Below the pieces are notes generated by a model. The model searched no databases and had not been told where the DNA came from. It saw only the letters and a program-made list of their open reading frames with translations. A stretch of 64,000 bases of DNA from Streptomyces griseoluteus. GTDB taxonomy: Bacteria; Actinomycetota; Actinomycetes; Streptomycetales; Streptomycetaceae. The DNA lies in assembly GCA_000717735.1 (NCBI GenBank), contig JOBE01000029.1, forward strand, positions 1 to 64,000. Direction: 5' to 3'. A program made the position numbers and the translations under genes. Positions 1-9,487 of this stretch are shown one piece after another (position 1 is the stretch's first letter; each line of letters begins with the position of its first letter).

Positions 1-36
1 ACCTGGCATCTCGCCCCCACCGGCACATGACCACGA

Positions 37-67
37 GGGGCTGCCCGGCCTCCGGCCGGACAGCCCC
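37..67 (-). terminator. Stem-loop terminator behind the LysR-like gene
   Basis: A 14-bp stem with one mismatch and a 3-nt loop (GGGGCTG..CGGCC, loop TCC, GGCCG..CAGCCCC) lies 24 nt past the stop of the leftward gene at 91-930. It has no T-run, as is usual for Streptomyces terminators. Confidence 0.6.
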
Positions 68-90
68 TCAACAAGATCTTCATCAGTCTT

Positions 91-930
91 CTAGGACCTC
101 TTGCGGGGCTTCCCGCCGGTACGGCCCCGGCCGGAGCCGCCGGCGCCCTTGCGGGCCGCCGGCTTCCCCGACGTACGGGAGCCGCCGCCCGGCTTGGCGG
201 ACCTGGAGGGCTTCTGCTCCTTCTTCGGCTGCTTCTGGCCCTTCTGGGCCTCCGCGCGCCGGCCCCGGGTGCTGTTCACCGTACGGCCGCGCACGATGCC
301 GATGAACTCCTCCACCAGGTCGGGGGCCTCGTCGGCCGCCTGCCACGACAGGGCCACCCGCGACTGCGGGACGTCGGTCAGGGTCCGGTAGGTGAGGTCC
401 TTGCGGTGGTGCAGCCGGGCGAGGGACTGCGGCACGGCGAGCACGCCGACGCCCGCCGCGACCAGCTCGATCGCGTCGGCGGTCGTCTCCGGGCGGTCGT
501 TCGCCGCGCGGCCCGGCGGCCGCTCCCAGCCCAGGGTGTCGTCGAGCGGGTGCAGGACGAGCTCCTCGGCGAGGTCCTCGGCCGACACCTCCTCGGCCGC
601 CGCGAACAGGTGGTCCTTCGGGACGACGACGACCGTCGTCTCCGTGTACAGCGGGATCGCGCTCAGGTCGTCCCGGTCGACGGGCAGCCGGACCAGACCG
701 GCGTCGGCCGTACCCTCCCGGAGCGCGCCGAATGCCTCGGCGGGCGTCACGGCGAGGAGGGTCAGGGGAACGTCCGGCAGTCGCTCCTTCCAGACCCCGA
801 CCCACTTCGACGGTGTCACTCCGGGCACGTACGCCAGCCGGAAGGCGGGGGTGCCGGAGGGGAGGTCAGAGGGGGACACCGCGGGGGAATCCGCCGTGGT
901 GTCCGAGGGGGAAGCGTCCGAGCCTGTCAC
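91..930 (-). CDS. LysR-type effector-domain protein without HTH, basic C-terminal tail
   Basis: The 279-aa protein matches the effector (substrate-binding) domain of LysR-type regulators over about residues 28-225, for example the stretch around LVLHPLDDTLGW and the segment VAAGVGVLAVPQSLARL. It starts directly in the effector domain: the N-terminal helix-turn-helix of LysR proteins is absent, and residues 1-27 are a Ser/Thr/Asp/Pro-rich leader. From about residue 228 the chain is a Lys/Arg/Gly/Ser-rich tail ending GKPRKRS, which could bind nucleic acid. It is divergent from the DUF5997 gene at 995, 64 bp away, a pairing I recall from other streptomycetes. The effector-domain call is sound; its DNA-binding ability and ligand are unknown. 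Confidence 0.8.
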   Translation of the reverse strand: MTGSDASPSDTTADSPAVSPSDLPSGTPAFRLAYVPGVTPSKWVGVWKERLPDVPLTLLAVTPAEAFGALREGTADAGLVRLPVDRDDLSAIPLYTETTVVVVPKDHLFAAAEEVSAEDLAEELVLHPLDDTLGWERPPGRAANDRPETTADAIELVAAGVGVLAVPQSLARLHHRKDLTYRTLTDVPQSRVALSWQAADEAPDLVEEFIGIVRGRTVNSTRGRRAEAQKGQKQPKKEQKPSRSAKPGGGSRTSGKPAARKGAGGSGRGRTGGKPRKRS

Positions 931-994
931 TCCGCCAGGTTACCGGTAGCTGCCGTGGTCGGAACTCGCCCGCACGCTCGATACTCTTGACACC

Positions 995-1393
995 ATGACG
1001 TCGCACCAGAGCACCCAGACGATGAAGCCCGCCACCGCGGCGAAGAAGCTGGGTGTGTACCTCGAGGCCACCCCCGCAGAGTTCCAGGAGGGTGTCGTCT
1101 CGCGCACCGAACTGAACGAGCTCCAGTCGAACCCGCCCGCCTGGCTCCAGGAGCTCCGGAAGAACGGCCCGCACCCCCGCCCGGTGGTCGCCCAGAAGCT
1201 CGGCGTCTCCATCGCCGGTCTCGCGCGCGGAGGCATCACCGAGCCGCTCACCACCGAGCAGATCGAGGCGCTCAAGCAGGAGCTGCCCGAGTGGCTCCAG
1301 AAGGAGCGGACCACCCAGGCGGAGGTCCGCAAGGAGACCGTCCGCATCAAGGAGCGCGACGCGGAGCGTGCGCTCCGCGACGACAACGCCTGA
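995..1393 (+). CDS. DUF5997 family protein
   Basis: The 132-aa soluble, charged protein begins MTSHQSTQTMKPATAAKKLG and matches my memory of the actinobacterial DUF5997 family, usually 120-140 aa. It is rich in Glu, Lys and Arg, has no signal peptide or membrane segment, and ends in an amphipathic, probably helical stretch (KETVRIKERDAERALRD). It is divergent from the HTH-less LysR-like gene, so the two may share a promoter region. Its biochemical role is unknown. Confidence 0.85.
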   Translation: MTSHQSTQTMKPATAAKKLGVYLEATPAEFQEGVVSRTELNELQSNPPAWLQELRKNGPHPRPVVAQKLGVSIAGLARGGITEPLTTEQIEALKQELPEWLQKERTTQAEVRKETVRIKERDAERALRDDNA

Positions 1394-1480
1394 TCGTCTC
1401 CGCACCGCCTGATCGTCTCCACCCACCGCGCCGCACCCCGACGGGTGTGGCGCGGCGCCGTGCGCGGGAGTCATTCCCCC

Positions 1481-2437
1481 ATGAGCGCTTCCCCCACCAG
1501 TGACCTCAGCATCGCGTCCGAGCCGCCGATCGTCGTCGGCGTGGACGGCTCGGAACACAGTCTCCGGGCCCTCGAGTGGGCGCTGGGCGCCGCGGAGCAC
1601 CTGGGATCACCGCTGGTCGTGGCCCATGTGCGCTCCGACGCCCTCCAGCTCGGCGCCGCCCGTATCGCCTCCCTCGGCCCGTCGCCCGACCTGCCCGACA
1701 CGGTGGTGACGGCCGTACGGAACGTGGTCGAGGCGCGCGGCCACACCCTTCCCGTGCGGTACGCGTCCCTCGACGGGTCCGTGACCGACGCCCTGTCGGC
1801 CGCCGCCCGGGGCGCGCGGCTCCTGGCGACCGGCTCCCGCGGGCACGGCGGCTTCGCGAGCCTGCTCCTCGGATCGACCAGCCGTACGCTCGCCGCGACG
1901 GCGCCCTGCCCGCTCGTCGTCGTCCCGCACGAGGCGCGCACGGCCGCCCTGGAGGGCGGTGCCGGGGCCGGCCGGGTGCTGCTCGGCCTGCACCCGGAGG
2001 AGACCCCGGACGAGGTGCTGGACTTCGCGTTCGAGGCGGCGGGGAACCGGGGCGTGCCGCTGGAGGTCGTGACGGCGTTCCGGCTGCCTCCCCAGCCCGG
2101 CGCGCTCGTCGTCGCGCCGTCCCCCGCGCTCCAGGTGCCGCCGCCGCTGCCCCTCGCGGACGACATGGAGGAGCAGCTCGTACGGGAGGGGAGGCGGGAG
2201 CAGGAGGAGCGGCTGCGGCCCTTCGCCGAGCGCCGGCCCGGCGTCGAGCTCGTCCCCGTGGTGATGCCGGGGGACGCGGCGGGCCTCCTGGTGGAGGGTT
2301 CACGGGACGCGGGTCTGCTGGTGGTGGGCCGCCACCACCGTCATCGCTTCGGAACGCTGCTCGTCGGCTCGGTCGCCCACGCGGTCCTGCACCACGCGCA
2401 CTGCCCGGTCGCGGTGGTTCCCCCGACGGGACGGTAG
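1481..2437 (+). CDS. Universal stress protein, tandem UspA domains
   Basis: This 318-aa protein has two UspA domains (about residues 14-150 and 165-312). The first starts VVGVDGSEHSLRALEWA and ends with an ATP-binding signature of the G-x2-G-x9-G-S type (GSRGHGGFASLLLGSTS). The second has a degenerate version (GRHHRHRFGTLLVGS) with His where the second Gly is expected, so nucleotide binding may be confined to domain one. The frame is open from 1445, but the ATG at 1481 (MSASPTSDLS) gives the usual family N-terminus. Such tandem proteins in actinomycetes are typically induced by stress or hypoxia. It stands alone on the plus strand. Confidence 0.9.
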   Translation: MSASPTSDLSIASEPPIVVGVDGSEHSLRALEWALGAAEHLGSPLVVAHVRSDALQLGAARIASLGPSPDLPDTVVTAVRNVVEARGHTLPVRYASLDGSVTDALSAAARGARLLATGSRGHGGFASLLLGSTSRTLAATAPCPLVVVPHEARTAALEGGAGAGRVLLGLHPEETPDEVLDFAFEAAGNRGVPLEVVTAFRLPPQPGALVVAPSPALQVPPPLPLADDMEEQLVREGRREQEERLRPFAERRPGVELVPVVMPGDAAGLLVEGSRDAGLLVVGRHHRHRFGTLLVGSVAHAVLHHAHCPVAVVPPTGR

Positions 2438-2548
2438 CTCCCGTGTCCGGCGGGGGACGTCGCGCCGCGTCACCGAGCGGGGCGGGGCGAGCGTGACTAG
2501 CGTGGCTCACAGGAACACGTCATCGAATCGGAAGCGAGAGTCACCGTC

Positions 2549-3346
2549 ATGGCCGTACGACCTGAAGGCACGCCGGTCTGGACCGACGCGATGTTCACCG
2601 ACGTCGAGGGCGCCAAGACGTTCTACGGCGACGTGCTCGGCTGGACCTTCGGAGAGTCCTCCTCGGAATTCGGCAACTACACGCAGGCGTACAAGAACGG
2701 GAAGGCCGTCGCGGCCGTCGTCCCGCCGATGCCGGGACAGGACGGGGAGCCGCAGTCGGCCTGGTGTCTGTACTTCGCCTCCCCGGACGTCGCCGCCACG
2801 GCGGAGAAGATCCGCAGCGCGGGCGGCACCGTCCTGATGGAGCCGATGCAGGTCGGTGACTTCGGCTCGATGTGCCTCGCGCAGGACCCGGCGGGCGTGA
2901 CGTTCGGCGTCTGGCAGGCAGGCGTCCACGAGGGCTTCGAGCTGGAGGGCGAGAGCGGCTCGTTCGTGTGGGCCGAGGTGTTCACCCGGGAGCCGGCGAA
3001 GTCCGACGACTTCTTCACCGCAGTCTTCGGCTACGGCTCCAAGACGATGCAGGACGGGGAGATGGACTACCGGGTCTTCGACCTCGGTGGGGATCCCCTG
3101 CTCGGACGGATGGTGATGACGGCCGACCAGTTCCCGCCGGAGTTCTCCTCGTACATCCAGGTCTACTTCGCCGTGGACAACTGCGACAAGGCCGTCGAGG
3201 CGGCCGAGCGGCTCCGCGGGCAGAAGCTGTTCGGGCCGATGGACAGCCCCTTCGGGCGCTTCGCGTCGATCCTGGACCCGCAGGGTGCCGCCTTCGCCGT
3301 GATCGACGTCAAGACCACCGTCGGCGAGATGCCGGAGATGAGCTGA
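2549..3346 (+). CDS. VOC family protein, two glyoxalase-like domains
   Basis: The 265-aa protein holds two vicinal-oxygen-chelate domains (about residues 8-130 and 135-258). Typical VOC features are WTDAMFTDVEGAKTFYGDVLGW near the N-terminus, the repeated element PAGVTFGVWQ, and a second-domain end reading DPQGAAFAVIDV. The arrangement is that of glyoxalase/bleomycin-resistance-like proteins common in Streptomyces. Substrate and metal use cannot be read from the sequence. Three other VOC genes lie in the window (14766, 22530, 55663). A strong hairpin follows at 3353-3390. Confidence 0.88.
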   Translation: MAVRPEGTPVWTDAMFTDVEGAKTFYGDVLGWTFGESSSEFGNYTQAYKNGKAVAAVVPPMPGQDGEPQSAWCLYFASPDVAATAEKIRSAGGTVLMEPMQVGDFGSMCLAQDPAGVTFGVWQAGVHEGFELEGESGSFVWAEVFTREPAKSDDFFTAVFGYGSKTMQDGEMDYRVFDLGGDPLLGRMVMTADQFPPEFSSYIQVYFAVDNCDKAVEAAERLRGQKLFGPMDSPFGRFASILDPQGAAFAVIDVKTTVGEMPEMS

Positions 3347-3352
3347 CGTCAC

Positions 3353-3390
3353 GGGGTACCGCCCCGGCCCCTGTCCCGGGGCGGTACCCC
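3353..3390. terminator. Bidirectional hairpin terminator
   Basis: A perfect 15-bp stem (GGGGTACCGCCCCGG with CCGGGGCGGTACCCC, 8-nt loop) sits 7 nt after the stop of the VOC gene and 52 nt from the end of the opposing small membrane protein gene. Its position between convergent genes fits a two-way terminator. Confidence 0.85.
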
Positions 3391-3442
3391 ATGTCTCGGG
3401 CCCTGTCGCGGACGCTGTCGACAGTTCACGGCGGTGCGACGA

Positions 3443-3637
3443 TCACGGTCTGAGGCTGGAGACCACGTCGGCGGTGGCGGCGACGCCGTCGTGGATGGTG
3501 GGCGCCATGCTGGTGCCGGCGAGGAAGAAGCCGAGCAGTGCGCAGACGAGCGCGTGGCTGACCTTGAGTCCGCCGCTCCGCAGGAAGATCACGGCCAGGA
3601 TCAGCAGCAGCACCACGACAGAAATGGAAACGGCCAT
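3443..3637 (-). CDS. Small two-helix membrane protein
   Basis: The 64-aa protein starts MAVSISVVVLLLILAVIFLR. It has one hydrophobic helix at residues 2-18, a short polar stretch GGLKVSH, and a second helix at about 28-45 (VCALLGFFLAGTSMAP). The ATG at 3637 was chosen because it starts directly in the membrane segment; the open frame continues to 3664. I know similar short membrane proteins in Streptomyces without an assigned function. It converges on the VOC gene across the hairpin at 3353-3390. Confidence 0.75.
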   Translation of the reverse strand: MAVSISVVVLLLILAVIFLRSGGLKVSHALVCALLGFFLAGTSMAPTIHDGVAATADVVSSLRP

Positions 3638-3755
3638 CGCTCTCACGTCCTCCTTGCGCCGCACCGGAATTGCGGCGTTCGGCGGACAGTGTGGCGGAAT
3701 GGGCGGTCCGTCCGGGCGTATGGCGGGGCGACCATACGGGTGAGATCGCGCCGCT

Positions 3756-4037
3756 TCAGTCTCCGAGCGTCTCGGCGATGCCCGGCCGGCGCACCGCGTC
3801 GGGCCACGGGTCGGCGAGCAGCCCCTCGATCAGCGCGCGGCTCCCGAAGACCTCGGTGGCGCTGAGGTCGTGGTCGGTCAGGACGAGCCATCCGCCGTCC
3901 GAGGCCCACCACGTGGCGGGAAGCCGGAGGTCCGGCATGGCGTCGTGGTGGGCGAGCGCGTCGCCGAGCCGGCCGCGCCGGGCGATCAGCGGTTCACCGG
4001 GAGGCGCCGACACGGAGGCCTGGGCGCGGCTCCGCAC
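3756..4037 (-). CDS. Hypothetical protein, possibly the 3' part of a broken gene
   Basis: This 93-aa frame starts at a GTG and contains a segment that looks like real protein ([20 protein letters not shown], then [17 protein letters not shown]). I recognise no family. The coding-like sequence upstream (4040-4168) lies in another frame and joins, across one TAG, the 71-aa frame at 4169-4384. The simplest reading is one ancestral gene of about 200 aa now split by a stop and a frameshift, though a short independent gene cannot be excluded. Confidence 0.4.
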   Translation of the reverse strand: MRSRAQASVSAPPGEPLIARRGRLGDALAHHDAMPDLRLPATWWASDGGWLVLTDHDLSATEVFGSRALIEGLLADPWPDAVRRPGIAETLGD

Positions 4038-4168
4038 GGAGTGTCCGGCCCCTGCGGACCGCTCAGGACCAGGTGCTCGACGAGCCGGGTCAGGCAGGCG
4101 CGGCCCATCTCCGCCGGGTCGGGCCCTTCGGGGTCGTCCGCGCCCGGCACGTCTTCGAGGACAGGGTG

Positions 4169-4380
4169 CTAGAGGGTGCCCGGCCAGTCGTCGAGCCGTC
4201 GGCCCGCCCGGGCCAGGACCTCGTCCCAGCGGAGCCGTACCGGACCGTCGCGGACGGAGTGGAGGATCCAGCAGCGGTCCTCGTCACCGTCCTGGGGCTC
4301 GTAGCCGCAGTCGGCCTCGGTGAGCGCGGCGCGCAGGCCGTCCAGGGGGTCGTCCTCGGCGGCGCGGGCCCACGGGCTCG

Positions 4381-4384
<4 letters not shown>
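4169..4384 (-). CDS. Hypothetical 71-aa protein at the end of the nik operon
   Basis: A GTG at 4384 overlaps the TGA of the nikE-like gene by 4 nt (GTGA), so translation is probably coupled. The protein starts [17 protein letters not shown], is acidic and soluble, and ends at a TAG (4169-4171). The same frame stays open beyond this TAG for about 60 codons with similar composition ([17 protein letters not shown] and onward), so the TAG may truncate a longer protein whose end is the frame at 3756-4037. No family was recognised. Confidence 0.5.
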
Positions 4385-5044
<660 letters not shown>

Positions 5045-5052
<8 letters not shown>

Positions 5053-6055
5053 GGGGGCGCTCCGGGTGGTGGCAGGCCAGGCCGGCGGTGAACGCGGGGC
5101 GGGTGGCGCAGAGTTCGGTGGCGAGGGGGCAGCGCGGGGCGAAGGCGCAGCCCTCGGGCAGCGCGGAGAGCTCCGGGGGCATGCCGGGGATCGGGGTGAA
5201 CTCCCGCTCGGGGAGGGCGTTCAGGAGGCCACGGGCGTAGGGGTGGCGGGGGCCGGTGGGGCCGAAGAAGCGGTGGGCGGGGGCGATTTCCACGATGCGG
5301 CCCGCGTACATGACGGCGACGCGGTCGGCGATGCGTTCGGCGGCGGCCAGGTCGTGGGTGATGAGGAGCAGGGCGCGGCCGTCGTCGGCGTGGCGGCGCA
5401 GTTCGTCGGCGGTGCGGTCGACGAGGTCGCGGTCGAGTCCGGTGGTGGGTTCGTCGGCGAGCAGCAGCCGGGCGCCGCCGATGAGGGCGAGGGCGGTGGC
5501 GGCGCGCTGGGCGAGGCCGCCGGAGAGCTCGTGCGGGTAGCGGTCGAGGTGGCCGGCGGGGAACGCGGCCCGTTCGGCGGCGTCCTCCGCCGCCTTCCGG
5601 CGTGCGCGGCGGCCCGTCGCGGTGAGGGCGCGGACGGTCTCCTCCAGCTGGGACCGTACGGTGCGGACGGGGGTGAGGTGGGCGGCGGGGCTCTGCGGTA
5701 CGAGGCCGACGCGGCGGCCCCGTACGGTGCGGGCGAGGGTCTTCTCGTCGGCGGCGAGCAGGTCGATGCCGTCGGTCAGCGCGGTGCCGGAGGTCTCGGC
5801 GTTGCCGGGGAGGAGCCCCAGGAGGGCGGAGGCGAGGACGGACTTGCCGCAGCCGCTCTCGCCGACGAGGGCGAGGCACTCCCCCGCCGCGAGGTCGAAG
5901 TCGGCTCCGGTGACGGCGGCGACGGTCCGCCCGCCGCGCAGCCGGAAGCGGACGGTGAGGTCGCGGACGCTGAGGACGGCGTCCTCGGCCCGCTCGGCGG
6001 TGACGGCGTCGAGTGCGCGAAGGAGTCGCTGTCCTGAGGCGTTCGGGGCGTTCAC
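5045..6055 (-). CDS. nikD: Nickel/peptide ABC transporter ATPase (NikD/DppD-like)
   Basis: The 336-aa ABC ATPase carries Walker A GESGCGKS, signature LSGGLAQR, Walker B with DEPTTGLD, and the C-terminal extension typical of the oligopeptide/nickel family. That extension includes a Cys-containing motif (GCAFAPRCPLATELC) and a final ACHHPE-like segment (LACHHPERPRA), known in Dpp/Opp/Nik ATPases. I chose the GTG at 6055, which overlaps the TGA of the upstream permease by 4 nt and gives MNAPNASGQRLL; the longer frame upstream is an artefact. It would pair with NikE on the inner membrane face to drive import. Confidence 0.85.
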
Positions 6056-6888
6056 AGCATCAGCTCCGATCGGCGGCGCGGGTTGAGCCGGTCCCGCCAT
6101 GCGCCCGCGAGGCCCGCGATGGCGAGCGTCGGGACGATGAGGAGGAGGCCGGGGAAGAGGGTGGGCCACCAGTCGCCCGCGAGCAGCGAGGAGCGGGCGG
6201 TCTGGACGAGGTTGCCGAGGCTGGCCTGGTGGCTGGGGAGGCCGAGGCCGAGGAAGGACAGCGCGGACTCGTGCCACATGGCGTGCGGGACCATGAGGAC
6301 GGCGGCGAGTCCGGCCTGCGGCAGGACGGCGGGCAGCAGGTGCCGGACGGCGACCCGCCACCGTGAGGCGCCGCCGGAGACGGCGGCGTCGACGAACGGC
6401 CGGGTGCGCAGGGAGAGGACCTCGGAGCGCACGATGCGGGCCGTGGACAGCCAGTGGGTGACGGCGACGGAGGCGATGACGGGCCAGACGCCGGGCTGGA
6501 AGAGGGCGACGACGAAGATGCCGAGCAGCAGGTGCGGTACGGAGGAGAAGGCGTCGACGAGCCGCATGAGGGTGCGGTCGGTCCAGCCGCCGAGCGCGCC
6601 GGCGGCCGCTCCGACGGCGGTGCCGACGACGGTGGCGACGAGCGCGGCGACGAGTCCCACGAGGAGCGAGATCCGCAGTCCGTAGACGCAGCGCAGGAGG
6701 AGGTCGCGGCCGAGGTCGTCGGTGCCGAAGGGATGTGCCCAGGACGGCGGGAGGAGCTTGCGGGAGAGGTCGACGGCCTGTTCGTCGAGCTGGACGAGCG
6801 GGGGCACGAGCAGCACGGCGAGGAGGACGACGCCGACGACGAGGGCGGAGCTCCAGAGCCGCAGGCGGTGGGTGCGCGGGTCAGCCAT
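6052..6888 (-). CDS. nikC: Nickel/peptide ABC transporter permease (NikC/DppC-like)
   Basis: The 278-aa permease has an N-terminal helix after the short cytosolic start MADPRTHRLRLW, the motif HPFGTDDLGRDLLLR that marks DppC/NikC-type subunits, and a BPD_transp_1 domain with five further hydrophobic segments. The EAA-like cytoplasmic loop reads EVLSLRTRPFVDAAVSGG. It overlaps the nikB-like gene by 8 nt and the nikD-like gene by 4 nt. It would form the membrane channel with the NikB-like subunit. Confidence 0.87.
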   Translation of the reverse strand: MADPRTHRLRLWSSALVVGVVLLAVLLVPPLVQLDEQAVDLSRKLLPPSWAHPFGTDDLGRDLLLRCVYGLRISLLVGLVAALVATVVGTAVGAAAGALGGWTDRTLMRLVDAFSSVPHLLLGIFVVALFQPGVWPVIASVAVTHWLSTARIVRSEVLSLRTRPFVDAAVSGGASRWRVAVRHLLPAVLPQAGLAAVLMVPHAMWHESALSFLGLGLPSHQASLGNLVQTARSSLLAGDWWPTLFPGLLLIVPTLAIAGLAGAWRDRLNPRRRSELML

Positions 6889-7873
6889 CGAAGCCCACCC
6901 TCGGGTCGGCGAGTCCGTACAGCAGGTCCGAGAGGAGGTTGCCGAGGAGGACGGCGGCGGTGGCGAGGACGGTGAGGGCCGCGAGCAGCGGGAAGTCGAC
7001 GGAGGTGGCGGCCTGGACGGTGGCGGCGGCGATGCCGGGCCAGCTGAAGACGGTCTCCACGAGCAGCGCGCCGGTGATGAGTTCGGGGACCCGGGAGCCG
7101 ACGAGGGTGAGCATGGGCAGCATTCCGGAGCGGAGGGCGTGGCCGGTGAGGACGGTGCGTTCGCCGAGGCCGCGGGCGCGGGCGCCGCGCACCGGGTCCT
7201 CGTCGAGGGCGTCGCCGACGCCCTGGCGGACGTACAGGAAGAACCAGGGCAGCTGGGAGACGCCGAGGACGAGCGCGGGCAGCACGAGGTGCCGTGCGAC
7301 CTGGTCGAAGGTGACGGTGTCGCTGGCGGTGTCGGTGAGTCCGCCGGCCGGCAGGACGCCCAGCCTCAGGGCGAAGAACCAGATGGCGAGGAGCCCGAGC
7401 CAGAAGGCGGGGGCGGCTTCCAGGGTGTACGCGGCGGAGCTGACGGTCCGGTCGAGGAGGCCGCCGCGGCGGCGTCCGGCGAGGACGCCGAGCAGGGTTC
7501 CGAGGGCGATGGCGACGAGGAAGGCGGTGACGGCGAGGAGCACGGACCAGCCGAGGCGTTCGCCGATGACGTCGGCGACGGGGCGGCGCATCACGGAGGA
7601 GTCGCCGAGGTCGCCGGTGAGGGCGGAGGTGAGCCACTCCCACCAGCGGGTGAGGAGGGGCCGGTCGACGCCGAGGTTGGCGCGGAGCTGGTCGAGGTTC
7701 TCCTGCGAGGCGGTGAGCCCGGCGGTGCCCGCATAGGCCTTGACGGGGTCGAAGGGGGAGGCTTCGGCGACGGCGAACACCGCGAAGGTGACGGCCAGGA
7801 GGACGGGGACGGCGGCCAGGGCGCGCCGTCCCGTCATCCGCGCCATGGCCCCCCAGGGGAGGCGGCGCTTCAC
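6881..7873 (-). CDS. nikB: Nickel/peptide ABC transporter permease (NikB/DppB-like)
   Basis: The 330-aa permease has one N-terminal helix (about residues 18-35), a large extracytoplasmic loop and a C-terminal BPD_transp_1 domain. The family motif appears as GARARGLGERTVLTGHALRS. I chose the GTG at 7873 because it overlaps the TGA of the binding-protein gene (GTGA); an internal ATG at 7846 is possible. It belongs to the five-gene importer with the genes on both sides. Confidence 0.87.
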   Translation of the reverse strand: MKRRLPWGAMARMTGRRALAAVPVLLAVTFAVFAVAEASPFDPVKAYAGTAGLTASQENLDQLRANLGVDRPLLTRWWEWLTSALTGDLGDSSVMRRPVADVIGERLGWSVLLAVTAFLVAIALGTLLGVLAGRRRGGLLDRTVSSAAYTLEAAPAFWLGLLAIWFFALRLGVLPAGGLTDTASDTVTFDQVARHLVLPALVLGVSQLPWFFLYVRQGVGDALDEDPVRGARARGLGERTVLTGHALRSGMLPMLTLVGSRVPELITGALLVETVFSWPGIAAATVQAATSVDFPLLAALTVLATAAVLLGNLLSDLLYGLADPRVGFDG

Positions 7874-9486
7874 TTCTGCGTCGCTCCGGCCTTCTTGGGC
7901 TTCCAGCTCTCCACGTTCCACCAGGGACCGGAGGCGAGGCCGTGGTCGTGCGGCTCGATCTGGGTGCTCGGTCCGTCCCAGGCGTCGTTCACGACGTAGA
8001 GGTGGTCGATGTGGGTGAGGAAGGTGTAGCCGGGGTTCTTCATCAGTTCGCGCTGGACGGTGTCGTACGCGGCGCGGCGCTCGGCGGGGTCGTTCGTGCG
8101 GCGGCCGGCCTCCAGGGCGCGGTCGACGGTCGCGTTGTCGTACCAGGCCATGTTGTTGAAGCCGTCGCCCGCGAGGTCGGACTTCAGGAGGAGGTACTGG
8201 TCGAAGTCGGGGTCGCCGGGCGAGCCGCCGCCGGCGAGGACGGCGTCGGTCTTCATCCGGGGTTCGATGACCTCCCAGGTGCCGGCCTGGGCGGTGATGT
8301 CGATGCCGGCCTTCTTGGCGTCGGAGACGTAGGCGAGGGCGTGGTCCTGGCGGAGCTTGTCGCCGGAGAGGTACCAGAGCGGGAAGGCGGCGCGGACGCC
8401 GTTCCTGACGCGGATGCCGTCGGGGCCGGGCTTCCAGCCGGCCTCGTCGAGGATCTTCTGCGCGCCGGCGAGGTCGTGGCGGCGCTCGGTGCCCTCCGCG
8501 AACCAGGGGCTGTCGGTGGGGACGGGCCCGTAGGCGGGCTTTCCGGCGCCTTCGAGGATCTTGTCGACCATGGCCTGACGGTCGACGGCGAGGTCGAGGG
8601 CGCGGCGGACGGCGGTGTCCCCGCTGACCCGGTGGTGGGTGGGGAGGGTGACCGTGCGGTAGTCGTAGGTCGTGGCCGTCCAGGTCTTCTTCGCCTTGTC
8701 GTCCTTGAAGCCGGCGGCGAGGTTGGGCGGCAGGATCGCGCCGTCGAGGTCTCCGGCGCGGAGCCGGGTGGCGCGGACGTCGTCGTCCTTGATGATCGCC
8801 ATGGTGAACTTCTTCACCGGGGGCGCGCCGTTCCAGTACGAGGTGTTGGCCTTGAAGGTGAGCTTCTCGCCCTTGGACCAGCCGGTGAGGACGTACGGGC
8901 CGGTGCCGATCGGCCTGGTGGTGAAGGGACCGGTGTTGACGTCCTGCTTCGCCGCTATGTGTGCGGGGGCGATGGCCTGGACGGTGCGCTCGGCGAAGGG
9001 GGCGTAGGGGTACTTGAGGCGGAAGACGACCGTGTCGTCGCCGATCGCCTCGACGCTCTTGAGGGCGTCGAGTTCGGTGCGGGAGGCGTTGTTCGTCTTC
9101 GGGTCGAGGATCGTCCGGTACGTGAAGACGACGTCCTTCGACGTGAAGGGGGCGCCGTCGCTGAAGGTGACCCCGTCCCGGAGGGTGTACGTGTAGGTGA
9201 GGCCGCCGTCACTGATGTGGGGCAGCCTGCTCGCGAGGGCGGGCTTCAGCTTCATGTCGGCGCCGAAGGCGAGCAGCCCGTCGAAGATCTTGGAGTTGCC
9301 GTCCTTGCCGTAGCCGAGGAGGGGGCTGAGGGTCTCGGGCTCGTAGGCGATGCCGACGACCGCGGAGTCCTTGGGTCCGCCGGCGCCCCCGGCGGTGGAG
9401 CCGGGGTTCGTGCAGGCCGCCGCGGTGAGGGCGAGGGCCCCCGCGAGCGTCGCGGCGGCCGTGCCGCGGAGGAATCGGGCGGTCAT
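7870..9486 (-). CDS. nikA: Nickel/peptide-type ABC substrate-binding lipoprotein
   Basis: The 538-aa SBP_bac_5 lipoprotein has a signal peptide MTARFLRGTAAATLAG with lipobox LTAAAC (Cys25). It has the family features LTYTYTLRDGVTFSDGAPFT and PIGTGPYVLTGW. I chose the ATG at 9486; the open frame reaches 9513 only by a TTG. It is first in the operon, and a Nur-box-like palindrome at 9520-9536 lies 33 nt upstream. In S. coelicolor the nickel regulator Nur represses a nik operon through a tTGCaa-N5-ttGCAA box, so I infer nickel (or a nickel chelate) as the substrate. Without that operator the call would be only peptide/nickel. Confidence 0.82.
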   Translation of the reverse strand: MTARFLRGTAAATLAGALALTAAACTNPGSTAGGAGGPKDSAVVGIAYEPETLSPLLGYGKDGNSKIFDGLLAFGADMKLKPALASRLPHISDGGLTYTYTLRDGVTFSDGAPFTSKDVVFTYRTILDPKTNNASRTELDALKSVEAIGDDTVVFRLKYPYAPFAERTVQAIAPAHIAAKQDVNTGPFTTRPIGTGPYVLTGWSKGEKLTFKANTSYWNGAPPVKKFTMAIIKDDDVRATRLRAGDLDGAILPPNLAAGFKDDKAKKTWTATTYDYRTVTLPTHHRVSGDTAVRRALDLAVDRQAMVDKILEGAGKPAYGPVPTDSPWFAEGTERRHDLAGAQKILDEAGWKPGPDGIRVRNGVRAAFPLWYLSGDKLRQDHALAYVSDAKKAGIDITAQAGTWEVIEPRMKTDAVLAGGGSPGDPDFDQYLLLKSDLAGDGFNNMAWYDNATVDRALEAGRRTNDPAERRAAYDTVQRELMKNPGYTFLTHIDHLYVVNDAWDGPSTQIEPHDHGLASGPWWNVESWKPKKAGATQK

Positions 9487-9487
9487 C

